Source: Diogma glabrata (Eukaryota > Arthropoda > Insecta > Diptera > Cylindrotomidae). Taken from it: a DNA stretch of 64,000 bases. The stretch spans positions 190,816,811-190,880,810 of the forward strand of contig OY856188.1 in NCBI GenBank assembly GCA_963693315.1. Reading direction: 5' to 3'. The notes under the pieces are model-generated. The model made no database searches and was not told the origin of the DNA. It was given only the letters and a program-made list of their open reading frames with translations. Below, piece by piece: positions 33,170-41,798 of this stretch (positions are counted from its first letter, which is position 1; each line of letters opens with the position of its first letter). The position numbers and the translations under genes are program-made.

Positions 33170-33350
33170 GGATTTGTTTGTCCGAACTGCATATAAATGG
33201 AATTGTTTGCTGGCATAGAACGCCATGGTTGGATTCCTTCTAGATAAGTTTAAAAGCACGTTAATCAACCCTTTAGTGCATGATGTTGTGAGACCTAGGG
33301 CCTAAAAAGTGCTTATGTGTTGTGACGCATATTGTAATTTAATTACACGA
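33170..33350 (+). pseudogene. LINE-A-family 3' end fragment (plus strand)
   Basis: The frame reads RTAYKWNCL, matching RTSYTWNALP of LINE-A ORF2 (35780-35815). It then passes through a degraded FK..V.L segment to a tail GTTGTGAGACC...AAAAAGTGCTTATGTGTTGTGA, which matches the LINE-A 3' end. No poly(A) remains. This is a short, old 3' fragment. Confidence 0.65.
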
Positions 33351-33354
33351 AAAA

Positions 33355-34270
33355 TAAGCGATTAATGATAAATTCGAGTTTGATAAGACAATTGCTTCAA
33401 AAAAGAACAAATTCTTCAAATTTAATCAAATAGATAATCATTGTCTAAAACATTGCATAGTTTAAAATAAGTCTAATTATTTCTATTAATTTTAAATTAG
33501 TGTCATTTACAGGTATGGTATGAGTTGAGTTGATAAACTGAGTTGATAAATTCAATTGATGAAGACTTAAACTTATCAACAATACGATAACTGTAGAACT
33601 TGACAAATTAACTATGGCAGTATAATACTTCAAAACTAATCGTTTTCAAGCGTAATTTCATTTTCAAACATCAAAAGTAACAGTGCACATTTCTAGGAAC
33701 CGAACTATTATAAATAGGGCTAAAAGTAGAAAGTGCTCTAATATATATGAGCAATTTCACGAAGGTTCAACATCGTTTTGACTTGACCCCTTTTAATTTT
33801 GATTATTTTTTGTTTATAGATAGTCTTTGATAAATAAAAAATACAAGTTCTCTTAGAATTTTTTTTCGACCAGGGGTCTTCACAGGGTGTCCCTCAATTT
33901 TTTGTTATTTTGCGATGTGAGTGCATTTTGACGAGCGATTGTAGAAAAACTACTGAATCGATTTTCATAAATGATATGTCGTTGAATAGGTATTAGAACA
34001 AAGTTTTTAAAAATGTACACTGTTAATTTTTTGAAATAATTTTTAATGGTGTAACATAAGAAAAAAACGGTGTAATTGAAAAAAAGATGGCATAGCCTTT
34101 CTTTTTTTTTTTAAACTAAATTGAAGCTTATTTTATATCTAACCACTTGTGAAAGTTTAGGACACGCGTTATTTTTTGTTTTAAAGATAAAATTCGTTGT
34201 GCATATGACTGTCGGGAATCATTTTTTTTTGTTCTGAAGGAAAATTATAAAAATGGCGTTATAAACTAAA
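33355..34270. other. AT-rich spacer
   Basis: No gene recognised. The frame 33445-33633 (minus) has a hydrophobic stretch but lacks an in-frame ATG and splice support for joining the carbonic anhydrase gene. Confidence 0.4.
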
Positions 34271-34378
34271 ATATTTTTTTTATGTTAAATATCAAATATT
34301 TTATTATTAGATGAACTTTTTAAAATATTATAAAAATTATATATGTAGTACAATAAATTAAATAAATAAATAAACAAC

Positions 34379-35908
34379 AACAAAGCTTCTGGTCTGGACA
34401 ACATTCCTCCTGTTATTCTAAAAACATTTTCAAAAGAACTTGCACCAACCCTCACCAAAATATTTTATAAATCCTATAAATCTGGTATTTATCCATCCTG
34501 CTGGAAGTTGGCCAATGTCCAGCCTGTCCCAAAAAAAGGAACGAAATGTGATATTTCAAATTATAGACCAATAGCCTTACTCCCAGTCATGTCTAAAATA
34601 TACGAGCACTATATTAATTCACACATATCCAAATTTTTGGAAGACAACCATTTGATATCTGACAGCCAATACGGTTTTAGAAACAAAAGATCAACAACCG
34701 ATCTATTGAACTATGTGGCACATATTTGGAATAGCATACTTGAGAAAGGTGGTGAAACGTACGTAATCGCATTAGACATCTCAAAAGCATTTGATCGAAT
34801 TTGGCATGCCAACTTGATCAACAAGCTCGTTGCGTACGGTTTTCATCCCGCAGTCGTGAAGTTGATTCAAAATTTTCTGTCTAACAGATACATCTCGGTA
34901 TCTATAGATGGCTTTTCTTCTGAGTCTAAACTAATTAACGCTGGTGTACCCCAAGGCTCAGTTTTATCTCCCACTTTATTTTTAATTTATATCAACGAAC
35001 TGTTGCAAATCACCAGTAACCCAATAAATAGTTTTGCAGATGATAGTACACTGCACAAGTCATTCGTCCCCCTATCTTCAAAGGGTAAAATGCATGAACG
35101 AATAAATCCCGTCCGGAGAGACGCTGCCATAAATGTAAACGAGGACCTAAAAAAAGTCGCCGACTGGGGTGACAAAAATTTGGTCAATTTTAATTCCACC
35201 AAAACACAGCTATTGATTGTTTCCAGATCAAAGACCGAGTTTCCCAATGATATTTCAATTAATATGTGTGACGACCAAATACGCGAATGTGAAAGCATTC
35301 GTTTATTGGGAGTCACAATATCCAATGACTTACTCTGGAACGATCATATAATGGCCATGGCAAAGAGCGCGTCAAGAAAACTCGGCCTCCTCAATAGATG
35401 TAAAAAATATTTTACTCCGCATCAATTACTCCACATTCATAAGTCCTATATTCGTCCCTGTATGGAGTATTGTTGTCAAGTTTGGGGCGCTGCATCTGTT
35501 ACTATCCTGGCTGTTTTGGACTCTGTTCAAAAGCGAGCTATACGAATTGTTGGTGATCGAGATTTAACATTAGGTCTTGATTCCCTGCAACATCGTCGCA
35601 CTGTTGCTGATCTCGTTGTTTTTTATAAATATCGTCACCAGCAGTGCTCGGATGAAATCAGGTCCATAATGCCTCAGACATATGTTTTTCCCCGTTTTAC
35701 TCGTCAATCGGTGTGTGCGGGCGGTCGAACTGTCGAGATTACTCACTGTCATAGTAATAGAATGCAAAGAGATTTCTTTGTGCGTACATCGTACACATGG
35801 AATGCTTTGCCCGAATCAATAGTCTCGAGTGCTTTCAATCCACAAAAATTTAAAAAAAGCGTCCACCTATACCTCAAGACGCATGTTGTTGTGGGACCTA
35901 CGTCTTAA
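34379..35908 (+). CDS. LINE-A ORF2: reverse transcriptase and C-terminal region (truncated, open)
   Basis: This is the reverse transcriptase of a jockey/CR1-type LINE, acting in target-primed reverse transcription. About 509 codons are open from the 5' truncation. The first in-frame ATG-like start (34508) is not meaningful, because RT block 0/1 (KASGLDNIPPVILKTF, YPSCWKLANVQPVPKKG) lies upstream of it. In order: YRPIALLPVMSKIYE, QYGFRNKRSTTDLLNY, VIALDISKAFDRIWH (first catalytic Asp), NAGVPQGSVLSPTLFLIYIN and FADD (catalytic). Then LLGVTISNDLLWNDH, CMEYCCQVWG and a C-terminal SYTWNALPESIV, ending VVGPTS. ORF1 and the endonuclease are missing. All RT motifs are intact, so the truncation is recent. 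Confidence 0.9.
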   Translation, partial: NKASGLDNIPPVILKTFSKELAPTLTKIFYKSYKSGIYPSCWKLANVQPVPKKGTKCDISNYRPIALLPVMSKIYEHYINSHISKFLEDNHLISDSQYGFRNKRSTTDLLNYVAHIWNSILEKGGETYVIALDISKAFDRIWHANLINKLVAYGFHPAVVKLIQNFLSNRYISVSIDGFSSESKLINAGVPQGSVLSPTLFLIYINELLQITSNPINSFADDSTLHKSFVPLSSKGKMHERINPVRRDAAINVNEDLKKVADWGDKNLVNFNSTKTQLLIVSRSKTEFPNDISINMCDDQIRECESIRLLGVTISNDLLWNDHIMAMAKSASRKLGLLNRCKKYFTPHQLLHIHKSYIRPCMEYCCQVWGAASVTILAVLDSVQKRAIRIVGDRDLTLGLDSLQHRRTVADLVVFYKYRHQQCSDEIRSIMPQTYVFPRFTRQSVCAGGRTVEITHCHSNRMQRDFFVRTSYTWNALPESIVSSAFNPQKFKKSVHLYLKTHVVVGPTS

Positions 35909-35990
35909 AAGGTATCTATGTGTTGTTGTGACACATTTTGTAATTCCTACTACACAACACTTCTTATTAAAAAAAAAAAAAAAAAAAAAA
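34379..35990 (+). mobile_element. LINE-A copy 1, 5'-truncated non-LTR retrotransposon
   Basis: Coding similarity starts abruptly at 34379 (KASGLDNIPP), preceded by an AATAAATAAATAAACAACAA stretch. The element ends in an A run at 35969-35990. Sequence homologous to 36281-36345 lies just left of it (34282-34350), and sequence homologous to 36357-36460 lies just right (35994-36100). The LINE therefore inserted into one copy of that local repeat. It is the best-preserved LINE in the window. Confidence 0.85.
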
Positions 35991-35993
35991 TTG

Positions 35994-36140
35994 TTAAAAA
36001 TGATTTACTTATTTTACAATCAGAAGTTTCTTTTGAATAGGAAAACACTTCTGCAATTATTTTCTTTGTATTAGACGGCATAAAAAAATGAAATGTTTAT
36101 TAGTCACTTTTAGTAATCACTTGTCACTCTTATAAAAAAT
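35994..36140 (-). pseudogene. Second copy of the 3' end of the SHGKG protein gene
   Basis: Minus-strand reading gives TFHFFMPSNTKKIIAEVFSY, then SKETSDCKISK, matching FHSFVPLNTKTINAKMFSNS-type sequence of the neighbouring gene at 36366-36460. The matching non-coding flank lies on the other side of LINE-A copy 1 (34282-34350). This copy has therefore been split by the LINE. Confidence 0.65.
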
Positions 36141-36365
36141 AATTTGACAGTCTCGACTGCAAACAAAAAAACCGTATAAATAACTAAATCTATTTAGGAA
36201 CTTTTGACTGTAGAAGTATTATGTTCGTATTATGTTATTATGGTCATAAAGTAAAAGATTGTATTTTAACATTAAATTAAAAATATTTTATTATTGAATA
36301 AACTTTTTAAAGCATCATACAAATTATATATGTAGGTTAAAGAAAATAAATATAGTTATTAAAAA

Positions 36366-37038
36366 TTATTTACTTATTTTACATTTAAAAGTTTCTTTTG
36401 AGTTGGAAAACATTTTTGCATTTATTGTCTTAGTATTTAATGGTACAAAAGAATGAAATTTTTGAGTTCCACTCATAGTAATCACGTTTTTATATCGATT
36501 TTGTAATTTTTTTTTTGTTAATTGATATTCATTTTTATCGGCGTATCCAAAGTTCATGGTAGATTCCCATTTTAAAGCCCATTCGAAAAGTTTTTTTTGA
36601 TGTATCAATAACATCTTTGCTCCCTATACTATAACGGTATGCAGCACGCTTCAGTGTACCACCAATTCCATCACAAGGTCCCTTTCCATGGCTGGTAGCA
36701 TGAAAATGCCATTCTGCATCAACCTTAAAGTCTTTTTTGTGGTGGCATAAGTTAATTAGGTTATGTTTATTTTTGTATTGAGAAGGTGCACCGTCAGTGT
36801 TATAAATTATTTTCGTAATATTACAATTTATATGCGTTGATGAATTCAATAAGTTTTGTAATAAAAAGATGGTAGTACTGTTGTGATCGTTTATATCCGA
36901 AATGAGTATAAAACTTCGGTGCTGTAAATATTCACTTGCGGCACTTTTAAAATAAATGACAAATGGATGAATAGTAGCTTGTGAATTATTATAAGGGATT
37001 ATTTTTGTAAAATAATTATCCCTTTGTGTTTTGTTCAT
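36366..37038 (-). pseudogene. Unnamed repeated protein with SHGKGPCDGIGG motif, frameshifted
   Basis: Frame 37038-36535 contains FILISDINDHNST, then YNTDGAPSQYKNKHNLINLC and WHFHATSHGKGPCDGIGGTL, then KRAAYR. I recall similar 'DGA..QYKNK ... SHGKG.CDG.GG..KR' proteins as multi-copy uncharacterised genes of arthropods and cnidarians, probably mobile-element derived. I cannot name the family. DG....Q, H....HGKG..D and K are plausible nuclease-like conserved polar residues, but this is inference. Near 36600, in a T8 run, the frame shifts by one and continues as FEWALKWESTMNFGYADK down to 36366. The N-terminal part is missing. Confidence 0.6.
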
Positions 37039-37248
37039 TCATGCGTGACGTCATAAGTAAGTGAATAATTTGTATTTATTTATTAAAGAAAAATAAAATA
37101 TTTGTTAACTTTATAGATTGGAAATATTGTTTTGTTTTCAAGTTTAAGATTTCAGAGATTTCGAAGTGGAATGTAAAGTTGTTAGTTTTAACTAGTTGAT
37201 AATACTTTAAAAAAATTGGAGAGATGTTGAGGTGCCAAAGGTAATGAT

Positions 37249-39133
37249 TCTCTCTCTCTCTCTGGCGTTTACATCCCATGGAGGGATTTTGCCGTCTGTG
37301 CAATCAGCTTCCAATTATCTCGTTCCATGACCAGTTGACCCCAGTTTCGACATCCTATATCACGAAGGTCTTGGATGATGTCATCACGCCAGCGTTGTCT
37401 AGGTCTTCCTCTTCGACGAACACCAGCTGGTTGTTGTTGGGACGCTTTTTTTATCATTCTATCCAATGGAGCCCTTTCTACATGACCAAACCATCTAATC
37501 CGGTTGGATTTAATGAATCCGATTACATCACAGCCTCCAAGAAGCTGTCTGATTTCGTGATTCATTCGGATTCTATACTGATTTTCAGCAACTTTACATG
37601 GACCATAAATTGTTCGTATGACCTTCCTCTCGAAAGTTGATAAAATTCTACAATCGGAGGAAGTCAGTGTCCAGCTTTCACTTCCAAATGTAAGCACAGG
37701 TCGAATTAATGCTTTGTAAAGTGTGAGTTTACACGACCGCGAAAGATATTTTGATCGCAGAAGTTTTGAGTATGCGTAGAAAACTCTGTATGCGGCAGAG
37801 ACACGGGCTTTGATATCTGCCTGCATGTCATTTGACGATGTTATTACAGACCCGAGGTATTTGAAGTTTTCCACGCGTTCCACTTCATAGTCGCCAGTAT
37901 CCAGATTTCCGGGAGGTATGTTCTTAGATGTTGTTAACACTTTGGTTTTGCCGGTGTTGATGCATAATTCAAGTCGTTTAGCATTTCTTTCAAGCTGAGA
38001 GAGACTATCCTTAATATCGCTTGTTCTACGTCCGAGAAGCACAATATCATCTGCGTAGCCTTGACTAGATTTGTTGAACTTGACTAGATTTGTTATATAT
38101 GCAGTTTTGTGTCTCAATTCGTTGTGTGATTTCGGTGGTCGTTTTCCGATTGTAGTTTGTGCTGCGGCTATAATGGTTGATTGAAGCGTTTGCCATTCCT
38201 CTTGTATGTTTAATGGCATCTCAGAAGAGATGTCATGCTCTTCTATGTTTTGTGTTATTATTTCCTGATATCTATTCAGCGTTTCCGGATGTTTAAATGC
38301 TTCGACATTCCAGCGCACGGTCTTTTTTGCTTGTCTGTTAAATGTAGATGATAATTTGCACTTGTACTTAAAGATGACAAGCATATGATCGGTGTCCATA
38401 TCAGCACCTCTGTATGATCGAACGTCAGTTACACTTGTAGAGTGTCTCCTAGAGATCATGACGTGATCGATTTGATTTTCTGTTCTTCCGTCATTTGATT
38501 TCCACGTTGCTTTGTGAATTCTCTTGTGAGGGAAGAAAGTGCTGGAAATTACTAGATCATACATCATAGCCAGCTCGGCTGCGCGAAAACCGTTATTGTT
38601 GCTGGTATGATGCAAGCTATTGGGGCCGATATGTGTTTTAAGTTCTGCAATCCTACCAATTTGAGCATTAAAGTCACCTACCACGATTTTTATATCGTGC
38701 CGCGGGATGTTATTGATGACTTCTTCGAGTTCTAGGAAGAACAGGTCTTTAATATCATCTGCTTTATCTTCAGTAGGTGCATGAACATTGACGATCGTTA
38801 CATTGAATTTTTGCGTGCGGATTCTCAGTGTGCATAACCGCATATTAATTGGGCAGAAGTCGATAACATGCTGATTCACGCGACGATGTATAAGAAAGCC
38901 AACTCCAAATTCTCCTCCGTTTTGATGATCGCAATAATAAAGAGTGTATCCTTTCGCTGTTTCATGGATTCCACTCCCTGGCCATCTTAGTTCTTGTAAT
39001 GCCACTACATCCAGTGTGTAGCTCTCGACTTGTTGTGTTAGTTTTAGGAGATCCCCTGGTCTTCTGAGGCTTAGCACGTTCCAGGTTCCCATTTTTAAAT
39101 CGTAGTCCGGGTACAGTTTCCGAGGTCGTTCCT
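37249..39133 (-). mobile_element. RTE-type LINE, internally deleted, with 11-bp TSD
   Basis: AAGGTAATGAT flanks the element at 37238-37248 and 39134-39144. On the minus strand it starts at 39133 (AGGAACGACCTCGGAAACTG), has an ATG at 39092, and ends in a short (GA)n tail (37249-37262). Simple-repeat tails are typical of RTE-clade elements. The 1.9-kb length is well below a complete RTE (about 3 kb or more), because the RT core is deleted. Confidence 0.9.
37269..39092 (-). CDS. RTE ORF: AP-endonuclease fused in frame to RT C-terminus
   Basis: The 607-codon uninterrupted frame starts MGTWNVLSLRRPGDLLKL. The N-terminal 250 residues are an APE-type endonuclease: LQELRWPGSG, VVGDFNAQIGR, DGRTENQIDHVMIS and the D-H pair in TDHMLVI. 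At about residue 345 the text jumps to GYADDIVLLGRRTSDIKDSL, the catalytic YADD block, so RT fingers and most of the palm (about 250-300 residues in relatives) are missing. The rest is the RTE thumb and C-terminus (NFKYLGSVITSSND, RWFGHVERAP, RRRGRPRQRWRDD). At the joint the DNA has a direct repeat TTGACTAGATTTGTT (38062-38096). The deletion keeps the frame. It cannot encode a working RT, but the endonuclease looks intact. Confidence 0.9.
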   Translation of the reverse strand: MGTWNVLSLRRPGDLLKLTQQVESYTLDVVALQELRWPGSGIHETAKGYTLYYCDHQNGGEFGVGFLIHRRVNQHVIDFCPINMRLCTLRIRTQKFNVTIVNVHAPTEDKADDIKDLFFLELEEVINNIPRHDIKIVVGDFNAQIGRIAELKTHIGPNSLHHTSNNNGFRAAELAMMYDLVISSTFFPHKRIHKATWKSNDGRTENQIDHVMISRRHSTSVTDVRSYRGADMDTDHMLVIFKYKCKLSSTFNRQAKKTVRWNVEAFKHPETLNRYQEIITQNIEEHDISSEMPLNIQEEWQTLQSTIIAAAQTTIGKRPPKSHNELRHKTAYITNLVKFNKSSQGYADDIVLLGRRTSDIKDSLSQLERNAKRLELCINTGKTKVLTTSKNIPPGNLDTGDYEVERVENFKYLGSVITSSNDMQADIKARVSAAYRVFYAYSKLLRSKYLSRSCKLTLYKALIRPVLTFGSESWTLTSSDCRILSTFERKVIRTIYGPCKVAENQYRIRMNHEIRQLLGGCDVIGFIKSNRIRWFGHVERAPLDRMIKKASQQQPAGVRRRGRPRQRWRDDIIQDLRDIGCRNWGQLVMERDNWKLIAQTAKSLHGM

Positions 39134-39144
39134 AAGGTAATGAT

Positions 39145-39685
39145 GCCTTCATAAAAAGTAATGATTGATTCAGTTTGATTTATTCGTTGAAATATTTCAG
39201 TTTTAATTTATGTTTATTGTTATATTAGTTTTGTGAATGTGAATGTTATTTTTATTTTACCGTTGTGTATGTATTTATGTGCAAATCTAAAGTAAAATTA
39301 TCTTCTTATATATTAATACGCTAGATTAAAACTTTGTGGAGCATAAGGCTTTTTTATTCGCAGATGGATTCAATTCAAATTTTCACAGCTAACTGATATT
39401 AGTGTAACCTATATTGGGATCCGGATTCAAACAAATCGGATCATAAATAAAAAAGTTATTATATACGGAAAACTTTTTCTATACATATGCATTATAAGTT
39501 TACATACATATAAAAATATATTTGCTATCGAACAACGAACAACAAAAACGAAACTTAAAACTTTATTTTGTTATTCTTTTTTATATTTAATTTTTTCTCA
39601 GCTGTTAGTATATTTATTTCTTTGAATGTGAATAAACGTACATATTGTTTTTCTATGTTTTAAATTTCATTTCGAATTTTTTCTT
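39145..39685. other. AT-rich spacer before the Helitron relic
   Basis: No coding or repeat identity recognised. The Helitron's 5' terminus cannot be recognised here. Confidence 0.4.
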
Positions 39686-40714
39686 ATGCGTAAGATAGGT
39701 TTTGAGTTAGATCGTGTGAATCCTTTTGTTCGTTCTTTTAAATCAATGCATGAATTTTGTGAAAGACCTGAGAATGTTACTGCTGATGTGTCAATGGTTA
39801 TAAAAGTTAACAGAGAATGTGATATTCGTCGTTTTAATGATGCTGTTCAAACTGATGTGGTTGCTATTTTTAAAAATGATGAATTTTGTTAAATTTGTCA
39901 GATGAAGATAGAATTGATGGAAATGAAATGATTAATAAATTTGTATGTACTGAAATCCCTGATCCCATTCTTTTTCCTAAATTACATGAATATGTGAAAC
40001 GTCATATGATGCATGAACCATGTGGTGCTCTAAATCCCAATTCTGTTTGTATGAGAGTGGTAAATGTAGTAATAATTTTCCAAAACCTTTTTCTGAAAAT
40101 ATTAAAGAATATGTGAATGGTTATCCTTTGTACCGTCGACGTGATAATGGTATGAGTGTTGATGTACGTGGTGCATCTCTTGATAATAGATATGTTGTTC
40201 CGTATAATATTTATCTTCTTGCAAAATTCAATTGTCATATTAACGTGGAAATATGTACGACTGTTAAAAGTGTGAAATATGTTTACAAGTATGTATATAA
40301 AGAGTATGATTCTGCCAATGTTGAATTGAGAGTGAATGGAGAGAATGCAGTGAATAATGATGATGCGATTGTGGGAAATGAAATTCAAGATTTTTTGAAT
40401 GGACGGTATGTTGGTTCGACTGAAGCTGCTTGGCGCATATTTGAATTTCCAATGCATTTTCAATCTCATACAATTATTCGACTTGATTGTCATTTGCCTA
40501 ATAGACAAAATGTTTATATCAGGAATGGTAATGTGGCTGGCACAGTCGCAAATGTATCAAGAACAAAATTGTTAGCATTTTTCCATTTGAATTCCATTGA
40601 TAATTTAGCTAATGAGTTTTTGTATACAGAATTAATTATGTTTGGTATGACCAAAGTAAATCGTGGAAAAGAAGACAACGTGGGGCTGATAAAGTTGTTG
40701 CTCGATTATACATG
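39686..40714 (+). pseudogene. Helitron Rep/helicase polyprotein, N-terminal part, broken
   Basis: Helitrons move by rolling-circle replication using a HUH Rep fused to a Pif1-like helicase. Frame 1 (39686-39891) covers the Helitron-like N domain (RVNPFVRSFKSMHEF, CDIRRFNDAVQTDVVAIF). The HUH segment that should follow is deleted: the next frame begins SDEDRIDGNEMINKFVCTEI, just after where the HUH motif lies in relatives. CTEIPDPILFP and HMMHEPCG follow. A 1-nt shift near 40057 leads to ESGKCSNNFPKPFSENIKEY, YLLAKFNCHINVEICTTV and KYVYKYVYKEYD, the Rep tyrosine region. A further shift gives KSWKRRQRGADKVVARLYM, where coding is cut by the LTR-like insertion at 40714/40715. Confidence 0.85.
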
Positions 40715-41798
40715 TGTAACGATCGCAATAATCGCAAAACAATAATAAAATCAAATTCCCCTTTGTTTTCAATTCAATAGAAATGTATTACATTAATTTC
40801 CGTTCATTTTTACATTAATAGTACTTTTAAAATTTTCCCAACTTAACTGCTAATTGATTTTGAATATATTATAAAAAGCCAACGAACGTACTAAATTTTT
40901 ATTTCCAATACTAATGAACAGACGTCGTTGTTAATCATTGCTGAATTTCAAGTATTACCCGATTTTGTTTTGACATCATAAGATGTCAAAAGCAAAATCA
41001 CATTTGGCAATTTTAAAAAGATTCATTCCATTTTTGTGATTAAAAAGAAAATGTTCAATTGTTCTTGTTTTAAACATTAAATAAACATAGCTTATAGTTA
41101 AATAGAATTAAATTTTGTGTCTGGAAACATAAAGAATATTTTCAAATAATTTTAACACAGTTTAATAATAAGTTATTCCACTTATTCTGACAGGTTAATT
41201 ATTGTATGAAGTAAAATAATTTTGATCCAATTTCTATGATCAAAACAAAAATGTTTGTTGCATCTAAAGAATAAAGTGGTTGAAGATAAATGATGTAGTA
41301 TTATTTTAAATTTATAATGGCTAATCCTTTTGATAGTGATAATGATATCTTGGAAGGATTTTTTATGTCCGATTTGTAAAGAAGATTTAAAAACACCAGA
41401 ACGTCTAACATCACACGTCGAGAATTTGCACTCAGAAGAACAAGATTTATTGAAATCATTGAAAGATATTTTTAGTATTGCAAGGAAAAAAATATATAAA
41501 AGTTATTGATGAAACAGTGGAATTAGCAAGAAATTTTGATGAACCAGATCATCAATCAACAATTTAAGATAAGTTATTGTTTTATTTTATATTAGTATTG
41601 AAATTTAGTTTTTTTTTTTGTGTGTTTTAACTTGGGTATTTTGATGACAGGCTAATTATACAAAATAAGAGATTCCCAATCTCAAGGGTCGTACCGGGGA
41701 TAAATAGATATCCGGCGTGCTAGGAAAATTTCTAGCATATTATATTTCTTTAAAGGTCCAAAAATAATAACTGGCTCCGTATCAGGGCCAGTATAATA
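40715..41798 (+). repeat. Left terminal repeat (1084 bp) of the LTR-like element
   Basis: It is nearly identical to 44967-46049: I find one substitution (CCCC/CCTC near 40770 and 45012) and one T-run length difference near 41610. It starts TGTAAC and ends ..CAGTATAATA; the usual terminal CA is not evident. It contains a fragment with the look of a Rabenosyn-5 coding region at about 41322-41570. Confidence 0.85.
41322..41570 (+). pseudogene. Rabenosyn-5-like N-terminal fragment captured in the terminal repeat
   Basis: From ATG at about 41319 the reading is MANPFDSDNDILEGF. After a 1-nt T insertion it continues LCPICKEDLKTPERLTSHVE, then NLHSEEQDLLKSLKDIF and ARKKI. After another shift it gives VIDETVELARNFDEPDHQ and a stop. 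A C2H2 finger CPxC-x(n)-H-x(3-4)-H near the N-terminus, followed by LLKSLKDIFxxAKKKI, is how I remember insect Rabenosyn-5, an endosomal Rab4/Rab5 effector. The FYVE domain and the rest are absent. The identical fragment is in the right repeat (about 45573-45820). Confidence 0.5.

Noticed and set aside
33445..33633. Signal-peptide exon for the carbonic anhydrase gene
   Set aside because: The hydrophobic frame lacks an in-frame ATG (a TGA lies just upstream), and its possible donor phase does not fit the exon starting at 32253.
40002..40508. 168-codon minus-strand frame within the Helitron region
   Set aside because: It lies antisense to the well-matched Helitron Rep sequence and has no recognisable motif; a shadow frame.
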